DNA of 64,000 bases from Limnohabitans sp. 2KL-51 (GTDB taxonomy: Bacteria > Pseudomonadota > Gammaproteobacteria > Burkholderiales > Burkholderiaceae_C), in assembly GCF_003063645.1 (NCBI RefSeq), contig NZ_NESJ01000001.1, positions 1-64,000 of the forward strand. Direction: 5' to 3'. Positions 52,846 to 61,100 of the stretch are shown here, piece by piece. How positions within the stretch are numbered: position 1 is the first letter of the stretch; every line of letters begins with the position of its first letter. A program made the translations under genes and the position numbers. The notes under the pieces were generated by a model. The model was not told the origin of the DNA and ran no database searches. It worked only from the letters and a program-made list of their open reading frames with translations.

Positions 52846-53448
52846 ATGAGAAACATTGTCATTTTGATTTCGGGCTCGGGCTCCAACTTGGCCGCCATCG
52901 TGCGAGCGGCAGAGCAGGGCCGCTGGGGCCAACTCTTGAACGCCCGAGTGGCCGCCGTGCTGAGCAACCGGGCCGATGCCCAAGGCCTGGCTTTTGCCCA
53001 AGACCACGGCATCGCGACGCAGGTGCTGGACCACAAGACCTTTGCCAGCCGCGAAGCGTTTGATGCGGCCCTGATGGCTGAAATCGACCGCTACGCGCCT
53101 GCTGTGGTGGTGCTGGCGGGCTTCATGCGCATCCTGACCCCCGGGTTTGTGGCGCACTATGCCGGGCGCTTGCTCAACATCCATCCGTCTTTGTTGCCCG
53201 CTTTTCCCGGCTTGAATACCCACCAGCGGGCGATCGATGCCGGTTGCCGTTTTGCAGGGGCCACGGTGCACCAGGTCACGGCCGAGCTCGACCATGGCGC
53301 CATCTTGGCGCAGGCCGTGGTGCCTGTGCTGCCGAAAGACACCGCCGAGTCACTGGCAGCTCGGGTGCTCACTCAGGAGCACTTGATTTACCCGCAAGCG
53401 GTCGCTGAGTTTTTGGCTCAATCGCCAATGCGTTCAAATCGGGGCTGA
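52846..53448 (+). CDS. purN: Phosphoribosylglycinamide formyltransferase
   Basis: This 200-residue enzyme adds a formyl group from 10-formyl-tetrahydrofolate to GAR in purine synthesis. Motifs are VILISGSGSNLAAIVRAAEQ (phosphate loop), VVVLAGFMRILTPGFV, the catalytic NIHPSLLPAFPGLNTHQRAI (Asn and His), and HQVTAELDHGAILAQ with the Asp. The 3' end overlaps the convergent DUF1653 gene by 31 bases. Confidence 0.96.
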   Translation: MRNIVILISGSGSNLAAIVRAAEQGRWGQLLNARVAAVLSNRADAQGLAFAQDHGIATQVLDHKTFASREAFDAALMAEIDRYAPAVVVLAGFMRILTPGFVAHYAGRLLNIHPSLLPAFPGLNTHQRAIDAGCRFAGATVHQVTAELDHGAILAQAVVPVLPKDTAESLAARVLTQEHLIYPQAVAEFLAQSPMRSNRG

Positions 53449-53654
53449 AATTTTCCGTTGAATTCGGCCACATCGGCAAACATGGCGGCGGGGCGCACCC
53501 ACAGGCCTTGCTCGCCATACAAGGCCTGGTAAAGCGTCATGGGCTGCAAATCTTCGCTGTGGCGCACAGTGCCCAGCACGCGGTATTGACCACCCTTGTA
53601 GTGGCGGTAAAGGCCTTTGGGTGTTTCGATCATCGGTGGCAGTGGTTCTGACAT
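53418..53654 (-). CDS. DUF1653 domain-containing protein
   Basis: This 78-residue protein has KGLYRHYKGGQYRVLGTVRH, then SEDLQPMTLYQALYGEQGLWVRP as two runs, the DUF1653 pattern of small soluble beta-rich proteins. Its function is unknown. AGGAAAGACATG supports the start, and it converges on purN with a 31-base overlap of the coding ends. Confidence 0.88.
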   Translation of the reverse strand: MSEPLPPMIETPKGLYRHYKGGQYRVLGTVRHSEDLQPMTLYQALYGEQGLWVRPAAMFADVAEFNGKFQPRFERIGD

Positions 53655-53708
53655 GTCTTTCCTGATGTGTGTCTGTCACAAGGGTCGGGGATGGGACAAT
53701 GCACCCCT

Positions 53709-55007
53709 ATGCATCCAAAAGCCCTTTTAGACGCCTGCGCCGATTTGGTCAGGCTGGTTCTCCAATTTGAACATCCCGCCGACGCCGTGGTCTCCCGTTA
53801 TTTCCGTGAACACCGTGCCTTGGGGCCTCGCGAACGCGCCACCTTGGCCGAAACCGCTTTTGCGGTGCTGCGCAAAAAGCTGTTGTTTGAGCAGCTGGCC
53901 CGCTCGGGCTCGGGTGCCAAAGAGCGCAAGCTGGCCATTTTGGGCTTTTTTGGCCCGCGTGATTTTCTGGCCTCTGCGCTCAACGACACCGAGAAAAAAT
54001 GGCTGGCCACCTGCGACGCCATTCCGGCCGACGCCCTGATGGCCCCGCACCGCCACAACCTGCCCGAGTGGATGGCCCAAGCCCTGCAAGCCCAACTGGG
54101 TGAGGATTTCTGGGACTTGGCCGAACACCTGCAACAGCCCGGCACCTTGGACCTGCGCGTGAACATGCTCAACGCCAAACGCAGCGATATCCAAAAAGAG
54201 CTGGCGCAAGCGGGCATTGCCTCTGAGGCCACGCCCTATTCGCCTTGGGGCTTGCGCCTGCAAGGCAAACCCGCCTTGCAAAAAACCGACGCCTTCACCC
54301 GGGGCGCGATCGAGGTGCAAGACGAAGGCTCGCAATTGCTGGCCTTGCTCCTCGACGCGCACCGCGGCGAGATGGTGGTGGATTTTTGCGCCGGTGCAGG
54401 TGGCAAAACGCTGGCGCTGGGCGCGGCCATGCGCAGCACGGGACGCTTGTACGCGTTCGATGTGTCCGGCCACCGCCTGGATGCGCTCAAACCTCGCATG
54501 GCCCGCAGTGGGCTGTCCAATGTGCACCCGGCGGCCATTGCCCACGAGCGCGACGACCGCGTCAAACGCCTGTCGGGCAAGATCGACCGCGTGCTGGTTG
54601 ATGCGCCTTGCTCGGGCTTGGGCACCTTGCGCCGCAACCCCGACTTGAAATGGCGGCAAAAGCCCCAAGCTGTGCAGGAGTTGACCGAAAAGCAGCAAGC
54701 CATCCTGCAAAGCGCCTCGCGCATGGTCAAGTCGGGCGGTCGTTTGGTGTATGCCACCTGCAGCGTCTTGCCCGAAGAAAACGAGCTGATCGCTCAAGCC
54801 TTCAGCGCCGCCAACCCGGACTTTGTCCCCCTGAACGTGGCACAAGAGCTCGACAGGCTCAAAGTGCCCCACGCCACCAGTCTGTGCTCACCGGCCCCAT
54901 CGGGCGATGCCCACCCCGATGCCCCGCCTGCCGGCACATTCCTGAGGCTGTGGCCCCATCGCCATGCCACGGATGGATTTTTTGCCGCAGCCTGGGTCAA
55001 AAAGTAA
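53709..55007 (+). CDS. RsmB/NSUN-family RNA (cytosine-5)-methyltransferase
   Basis: This 432-residue protein has an N-terminal NusB-like helical part and a C-terminal Rossmann methyltransferase. Motifs are VVDFCAGAGGKTLALGAAMR (SAM loop), the first catalytic region RVLVDAPCSGLGTLRRNPDL, and YATCSVLPEENE with the catalytic Cys. This layout is like RsmB (16S m5C967), but it is not next to fmt as is usual, so the exact target is uncertain. The start at ATG 53709 is preferred; 53691 is possible. Confidence 0.9.
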   Translation: MHPKALLDACADLVRLVLQFEHPADAVVSRYFREHRALGPRERATLAETAFAVLRKKLLFEQLARSGSGAKERKLAILGFFGPRDFLASALNDTEKKWLATCDAIPADALMAPHRHNLPEWMAQALQAQLGEDFWDLAEHLQQPGTLDLRVNMLNAKRSDIQKELAQAGIASEATPYSPWGLRLQGKPALQKTDAFTRGAIEVQDEGSQLLALLLDAHRGEMVVDFCAGAGGKTLALGAAMRSTGRLYAFDVSGHRLDALKPRMARSGLSNVHPAAIAHERDDRVKRLSGKIDRVLVDAPCSGLGTLRRNPDLKWRQKPQAVQELTEKQQAILQSASRMVKSGGRLVYATCSVLPEENELIAQAFSAANPDFVPLNVAQELDRLKVPHATSLCSPAPSGDAHPDAPPAGTFLRLWPHRHATDGFFAAAWVKK

Positions 55008-55023
55008 TACTTTAAAACCCTTA

Positions 55024-55041
55024 TCGGCCGAGGTCGGCCGA
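55024..55041. promoter_or_regulatory. Tandem TCGGCCGA palindromes before the desaturase gene
   Basis: Two identical 8-bp palindromes, TCGGCCGA, are separated by GG. They lie about 30 bases upstream of a possible -10 (TAAAAT, 55071-55076) for the desaturase at 55120. Such doubled palindromes could be operator half-sites or a hairpin downstream of the methyltransferase gene. No known regulator is assigned. Confidence 0.4.
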
Positions 55042-55119
55042 AAACGCTGTCCTTTTTGGGGCGGTAAACTTAAAATTGACGGATTGCCTGAATTCAGGTG
55101 CCAGTAGAAAGACAGACTC

Positions 55120-56331
55120 ATGTTGTTGCCTGATTGGGCTTTTTTGGATGCCGTGGTTCACTGGATGGGCAACGGCCTGTTCGACCTGGCTTGGTGGCAA
55201 ATGGTGCTGATCACCTTGGCCCTGACCCACATCACCATCGCCAGCGTTACCATTTTCCTGCACCGTCACCAGGCGCACCGCGCTTTGGACCTGCACGCGA
55301 TCCCCTCGCACTTCTTTCGTTTTTGGCTGTGGCTGACCACCGGCCAGGTGACCAAGGAGTGGGCCGCCATTCACCGCAAACACCACGCCAAGTGCGAGCA
55401 AGCCGAAGACCCGCACAGCCCACATGTGCACGGCATTAAGACCGTTTTGTTCTCGGGTGCAGAGCTTTACCGCAAAGAGTCCAGAAACCTCGAGACCATG
55501 AAGCGTTTCGGCCACGGCACGCCCGACGACTGGATTGAGCGCAATCTGTACACCCGCTTTTCCTGGCAAGGCGTGGCCTTGATGCTGATCATTGACGTGG
55601 CGTTGTTTGGCTTCATTGGCCTGACCGTCTGGGCGGTGCAAATGGCCTGGATCCCGATCACGGCGGCCGGCATCATCAACGGCGCGGCCCACTACTGGGG
55701 TTACCGCAACTTTGAAGCGCACGACGCCAGCACCAACATTTCGCCCTGGGGCATCCTGATCGGTGGCGAAGAGTTGCACAACAACCACCACACATACCCC
55801 ACATCGGCCAAGTTGTCGGTCAAGCCTTACGAGTTCGACATCGGCTGGTTGTACATCCGCACGCTCGAAACCCTTGGGCTGGCGACTGTCAAAAAGACGC
55901 CCCCGCGCTTGGCTTACGGCGACATTCGTCCCGTGGCCGATGAAAAGACCCTGGAAGCGCTGATTGCCAACCGTTACGAAGTCATGGCTGGATATGCCCG
56001 GAATGTGCGCGCTGTGATGCAGCAAGAGGCCGACAAGCTCAAGCTCGACGCCAACGTCTTGCAAGCTGCCAAGCGCTGGTTGCACCGCGACAGCGCCAAT
56101 GTGCCTGTATCTGCCCAGGCCCAGCTCAAACAAGCCCGAGCCGCCAGCCCGGTGCTCGACAAAATGGTTCAAATGCGCGAAGAGCTTAGCCAAATCTGGC
56201 TGAACACCTCGCATTCCCGCGAGCAACTGGCCGCTGACCTGCAAGCCTGGTGCCGCCGGGCCGAAGAAAGCGGCATTGCCGCATTGCGCGACTTCTCGGT
56301 CAAGTTGCGGGCTGTGCGCCAAGCGACCTGA
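55120..56331 (+). CDS. Membrane fatty-acid desaturase (acyl-CoA or acyl-lipid type)
   Basis: This 403-residue di-iron membrane desaturase has the three histidine boxes HRHQAHR (near residue 49), HRKHH (near residue 86) and HNNHH (near residue 222). The first box follows hydrophobic spans and a second hydrophobic pair lies near residues 148-190. It introduces a cis double bond, usually delta-9, helping membrane fluidity at low temperature. The last 110 residues are a charged helical extension (KLKLDANVLQAAKRWLHR, QAQLKQARAASP) beyond the usual end. The terminator after it and the palindromes before it suggest a single-gene unit. Confidence 0.92.
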   Translation: MLLPDWAFLDAVVHWMGNGLFDLAWWQMVLITLALTHITIASVTIFLHRHQAHRALDLHAIPSHFFRFWLWLTTGQVTKEWAAIHRKHHAKCEQAEDPHSPHVHGIKTVLFSGAELYRKESRNLETMKRFGHGTPDDWIERNLYTRFSWQGVALMLIIDVALFGFIGLTVWAVQMAWIPITAAGIINGAAHYWGYRNFEAHDASTNISPWGILIGGEELHNNHHTYPTSAKLSVKPYEFDIGWLYIRTLETLGLATVKKTPPRLAYGDIRPVADEKTLEALIANRYEVMAGYARNVRAVMQQEADKLKLDANVLQAAKRWLHRDSANVPVSAQAQLKQARAASPVLDKMVQMREELSQIWLNTSHSREQLAADLQAWCRRAEESGIAALRDFSVKLRAVRQAT

Positions 56332-56350
56332 AAATTGATGCATCTAATCT

Positions 56351-56377
56351 AAAAGGGCCCTCAGGGCCCTTTTTTTT
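56351..56377 (+). terminator. Intrinsic terminator after the desaturase gene
   Basis: A stem AAAAGGGCCC/GGGCCCTTTT with a short TCA loop is followed by a T-run at 56370-56377. It lies 20 bases after the stop codon at 56331. Confidence 0.92.
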
Positions 56378-56795
56378 CGCTTGTACCGAACTCGGGCGAA
56401 TGGTCAAACAGCCTCACTTGATTCGCCGCTGTCATCCCAAACTCGGGTCCCAGCCCCCGACGGGCAAAAAAAAATGGGTTCTCCATCTGCTGGCAATGGG
56501 TCCCCAACGGCGCCTTGGCCCAAGGTGCTCTGCACATTCAAAAAAGCTCAGTCGATTTCTTGTCTTGAATCCGCCATTTGGAGGATTTCTATTTGCGGAT
56601 TGTTGAAATTGGCAAAAACAGAAATACTCGATTCATAAATTTGAATACCAATGGTAACTCTAAAGAAAAAACTGATGCCATGCGAATTTTGATTCGGAAC
56701 CAGAGCCGCCATGTCGCTCGTCCTTTCATCGATCCCTGTGCGCAGCGACCACAACAGGCCAAGCACTTGCACATGAACCTGTCCAGGAAAGAACA
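56378..56795. other. 418-bp intergenic region, AT-richer than its neighbours, no gene supported
   Basis: The stretch between the desaturase terminator and the lipoprotein gene is visibly less GC-rich than neighbouring coding DNA, with runs such as AAAAAAAAA near 56467. Short frames exist on both strands (for example 56578-56799) but show no motif. It probably holds the lipoprotein promoter, though none could be assigned. No repeat or RNA gene is recognised. Confidence 0.5.
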
Positions 56796-57755
56796 ATGAA
56801 AACTCAAAAAACCAATCTTTTCAGCTGCTTGATGTTGGGCGCCCTCTTGCTTGCAGGCTGCGCTCAAACCACCACCCGTCAAACACCAGAGCTCAGCAAA
56901 GAGCGACGCAGTCTGGAGCCCATCGTGTCACTGGGCGGCAGCTTCAAGGCACTGCCAGCGGTCAGCCATACCCAAAGCCGCGTGGTCCTGTACCGCGATG
57001 CTCAAAGCGCCTTGACCGGCGCAACCAGCGTCTTCTTGGACGAGCGCTACCACGCCTCACTTGAAGCGGGTGCATGGAGTTCACTTTGCTACAAGACCGG
57101 CCCCGTCGAGATGGGTGCGCGGCAAATGCGTGTGGGCAGCTCACCCAAAGACCTGCCCGATACCATCACCGCCTTGACCTTGATGCCAGGTCAAACGCAT
57201 TACGTTCGTGTGCAGTCCAACGGTGCCAAGCCGGTGTTGCAACCCGTGGCAGCGGCCCAAGCGCTGCAAGAGCTGGCCGGCACCCGCCAGCAGATCCATA
57301 CCGTCTCACGCGTGGCCATCGACTGCCAGCCCGAGACCGCACCGGCAGTGGTTGCACCATTGCCTGATCAAACCTACACACTGACGGCGGACACCCTGTT
57401 CGCTTTTGACCGCGCTGACCGCGCCGCCATGACCGATGCGGGCACCCGGGCCATTGACCAGTTGCTCTCGCGCCTGAGTCAAGACTTCAGCCGCATCGAC
57501 CGCGTGCACCTGATCGGCCATGCCGACCCGCTGGGCAAAGCCGAGCGCAACGAGCGCTTGGCCATCGAGCGGGCGCTGACGGTGCGCGAGCACATTATGC
57601 GCAGCGGCGCAGTTGCAGCCCCCATCACCGTCGAGGGCCGCGGCAGCCGCGATCCTGTGGTGAGCAGCTGCGGCAAACCGGCTACGCCCCAAACCATTGC
57701 CTGCAACCAGCCTAACCGCCGCGTGACGGTGGAGGTCATCGGGGTGCGCCGCTGA
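56796..57755 (+). CDS. OmpA-domain outer-membrane lipoprotein
   Basis: This 319-residue protein has a lipoprotein signal with lipobox LLLAGC (Cys near residue 22). A middle domain of unknown fold follows, and then a C-terminal OmpA-like peptidoglycan-binding domain from about residue 195: TLTADTLFAFDRADRAAM, IDRVHLIGHADPLGKAERNE and RAL...VREHI. OmpA domains tether the outer membrane to peptidoglycan. It lies upstream of the giant adhesin on the same strand, separated by the 69-bp repeat array, so a role in anchoring or exporting the adhesin is possible but not shown. Confidence 0.88.
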   Translation: MKTQKTNLFSCLMLGALLLAGCAQTTTRQTPELSKERRSLEPIVSLGGSFKALPAVSHTQSRVVLYRDAQSALTGATSVFLDERYHASLEAGAWSSLCYKTGPVEMGARQMRVGSSPKDLPDTITALTLMPGQTHYVRVQSNGAKPVLQPVAAAQALQELAGTRQQIHTVSRVAIDCQPETAPAVVAPLPDQTYTLTADTLFAFDRADRAAMTDAGTRAIDQLLSRLSQDFSRIDRVHLIGHADPLGKAERNERLAIERALTVREHIMRSGAVAAPITVEGRGSRDPVVSSCGKPATPQTIACNQPNRRVTVEVIGVRR

Positions 57756-57800
57756 TGTCCATCGTTTCATTGCGATCGCAGCGCGGCAATCACCCCACCG

Positions 57801-58113
57801 CGTCATTGCGAAGAGCGCAGCGACGCGGCAATCCATGGATGGCTTCGTGCCTCGCCATGACGGTTCACTCGTCATTGCGAAGAGCGCAGCGACGCGGCAA
57901 TCCATGGATGGCTTCGTGCCTCGCCATGACGGTTCACTCGTCATTGCGAGGAGCGCAGCGACGTGGCAATCCATGGATGGCTTCGTACCTCGCCATGACG
58001 GTTCACTCGTCATTGCGAGGAGCGCAGCGACGCGGCAGTCTATGGATGGCTTCGCGCCTCGCCATGACAGCACCCATGTCATTGCGTGGAGCGCAGCGAC
58101 GCGGCAATCCATT
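57801..58113. repeat. Five-copy tandem array of a 69-bp palindromic unit
   Basis: Units start at 57801, 57870, 57939, 58008 and 58077, each exactly 69 bp apart; the last is partial. Each begins with GTCATTGCGA(A/G)GAGCGCAG and ends with CGCCATGACG, so the unit ends are inverted copies (CGTCATTGCG/CGCCATGACG) and each unit can fold into a hairpin. The copies are nearly identical, with single-base differences. A degenerate partial copy precedes the array at about 57770. The core resembles a dispersed GTCATTGCGAGGAGCG repeat known from many bacteria. Confidence 0.9.
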
Positions 58114-58175
58114 TATTCAGTGTGGCCAGCCCTACGCCCACTGTCCCCTTTCAGTCTGATACCCCGTAAAACGCC

Positions 58176-61100
58176 ATGACCAAACAATACAAAGTCCTCG
58201 TCAACACAGGCAAAGCCGAGACCAAGCAAACCATCGACATCCAACAAGGCGCGGGTGACAAAGGCCAGCCGGTGCGCATCAAAGCGCAAGCCGGGGCCAA
58301 ATACGAACTGCAAGAGATTGGCCGCAAAAAGCCCGTGGGCCCCGATTACGTCAAGGCCAAACGCGTTGGCAAGGACCTGCACATCCTCTTTGAAGACGAG
58401 AGCCAGGCCAGCCTGATCATCGAGGACTACTACGAGGTCATGCCCGAGGGCTACAACGGCGTGATCGGCCAGGCAGAAAACGGCCTCTTCTACGAATACA
58501 TCCCGGAAGACCCACGCGTGCCCGGCCTCATCCCCGAGTTGGCCGAGGGGGGCCAGGCGGTGAACGTGGCGCTGGGCGGCGCAGAAGTCACGCCCGTGGG
58601 CGCAGCGCTGGGCGTGGTCGCCTTCCCGCTGTTGGGAGCGCTCGGTTTGCTGGGGGCTGCAGGGGCTGCCGCCTACATCGCCAACCAAGACAGTGCCACC
58701 AAGGGCAACACCGGGGGCGACCTCAGCAATGGCAGCGACAGCGGCAGCTCCAGCAGCGACAACCTCACCAAGCAGAACAACAACCTGGTCATCAACGGCA
58801 AAGGGGTGCCCAACAGCACCGTTGATGTGGTGATCAAGGACGAAAGCGGCAAAGTTGTCTACGAGGGCAAGGCCACCACGGACGCCAACGGCAACTACAG
58901 CTACACCGTGCCCGGCCCATTGCCAGACGGCAAGTACACCCCCTTCATGAACGGGGCAGAGGGTGAGCCCTTCACCATCGATACCAGCACCCGCATTGAC
59001 ATGACCAACGCCGGCAAGGCCGGCACCACCGATCCCATCAGCGGCACAGCAGAGCCCGGCGCCACGGTGAAGGTCTATGACGCCAGTGGCAACCTGATTG
59101 GCCAGACCACAGCAGACAGCAGCGGCAACTGGAGCCTCAAGCCGGTCAACCCGGTGCCCGCAGGCGAGATCCGCGCCGAGGCCACCGACGCCGCAGGCAA
59201 CATCGCCAGCGACAAAGACACCAACAGCAGCAACAGTGCCAGCAACAAAACCGCACTGACGATCGACCCGATCTCCAGCGACAACGTGCTGATGGCCAGC
59301 GAGCAGGGCGCCAGCGCCTACACCGTGACCGGCAAAGTCACCGGCACGTACAAAGAAGGCGATGTGGTCGAGCTCGCGCTCAACGGCAAAAAATACGCAG
59401 CGATCGTGGCCGCTGACGGCAGCTTCAGCGTGCCCGTGTCCATGGCTGACCTCAAGGCCGACCCCGACACCAAAATCGAAGCCACCGTCACCGGCTCCAA
59501 CGGCGACAAGGCCACCGCTGCGCAGGACTACACCGTCGAAGCGGGCAACACCAGCACCAAGACAGCGCTGAGCATCAATCCCGTCACTGCCGACAACATC
59601 CTGAGCGCCGCAGAAAACACAGGCAGCTTGGCGATCACAGGCAAGGTCACGGGCAAATATGCTGCGGGCGACACCGTCACACTCACCGTCAACGGTAAAA
59701 CCTTCACAGGCGCTGCCGCAGCCGACGGCACTTACAGCATCAATGTGCCTGCGGCCGATCTGAGCGCTGACAAAGACACCCAAATCGACGGCACGGTCAC
59801 GGGCACAGGCGGCACCCAAGCCAGCGCCCTGCAGGACTATGGCGTGGACAACAGCACACCCACGCCTACGCCCACACCGACCGCTAAAACCGCTTTGTAC
59901 CTGGAGCCTATCTCGGGCAACCTGGACAACATCCTGAGTCAGAGTGAAGGCAACAGCACCAACATCACGGTGAATGGCTTTGCCAGTGGCACTTATGCGG
60001 CCGGCGACATGGTCAGTTTGGTGCTCAACGGCCGCACCTACACCGCTTTGCTGGAAAGCAATGGCGAATACAGTGTCAGCGTCTTGACGTCAGACCTCAA
60101 GGCCGATGCCGACAAAACGATTGAGGCCAGTGTGACCGGCACCGGCGGCACCGCAGCCGCTGCCGCGCAGACATACCAAGTCGAGACCTCTTCGAACACG
60201 GGAAAGATCACCGCACTGTCGATCGACCCCGTTACAAAAGACAACATGCTCAGCTCTGGTGAGACCACGGGCAGTATTTCGGTCAATGGCTACGTCACGG
60301 GCGCCTTCTCGACCAACGACACGGTCACGCTGTCGATCAATGGAAAGACCTTCACCGGCAAGCCCGACAACAACGGCTTCTTCGGCATCGATGTACCCGC
60401 CTCCGATTTGATCGCCGACAGCGACACCCGTGTGGAAGGCACAGTCACCGGTACGGGCGGTACGACCGCCAAAGCCATGCAGGACTATGGCGTAGACACC
60501 AGCAATGCCAGCCTCAAAACTGCCCTGACGCTCGACCCGATCACCAGCGACAACGTGCTGCTGGCCAGCGAGCAGGGTGCCAGCTCCTACACCGTGACCG
60601 GCAAAGTCACGGGCAGCTTCGCAGCAGGTGATGGTGTGGCGGTTGTGCTTAACGGCAAAACCTACGCCGCCACGGTGGCAGCAGACGGCAGCTACAGCGT
60701 GCCCGTGTCCATGGCCGACCTCAAGGCCGACCCCGACACCAAAATCGAAGCCAGCATCACCGGCACCGGAGGCGACAAGGCCACCGCCGCGCAGGACTAC
60801 ACGCTCGAAGCTGGCAACACGCTCACCAAAACAGCGCTGTCGATCAATCCGGTGACCGCCGACAACATCTTGAGCGCTTCCGAGAACACGGGCAGCATTG
60901 CGATCACGGGCAAAGTCACGGGCAAATACGCTGCAGGCGACACCGTCTGGCTGAACGTCAACGGCAAAGCCTTCACGGGCTCCGCCGCTGCCGACGGCTC
61001 TTACAGCATTCAAGTCTCTGCAGCCGATTTGAGCGCGGACAAAGACACACAGATCGAAGGCACGGTCACGGGCACGGGCGGCACCCAAGCCAGTGCCATG

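Noticed and set aside
57801..58113. Possible CRISPR array
   Set aside because: The 69-bp units are repeated in full with no unique spacers, and no cas genes are near.
57755..58159. A 134-codon plus-strand frame across the 69-bp repeats
   Set aside because: It stays open only because 69 is a multiple of three. The 23-residue repeated peptide has no known counterpart and there is no good ribosome site.
58113..59819. A 568-codon minus-strand frame over the adhesin N terminus
   Set aside because: It is antisense to a clear coding region. Its composition is Gly/Val-rich, as expected from reversed GC-rich codons.
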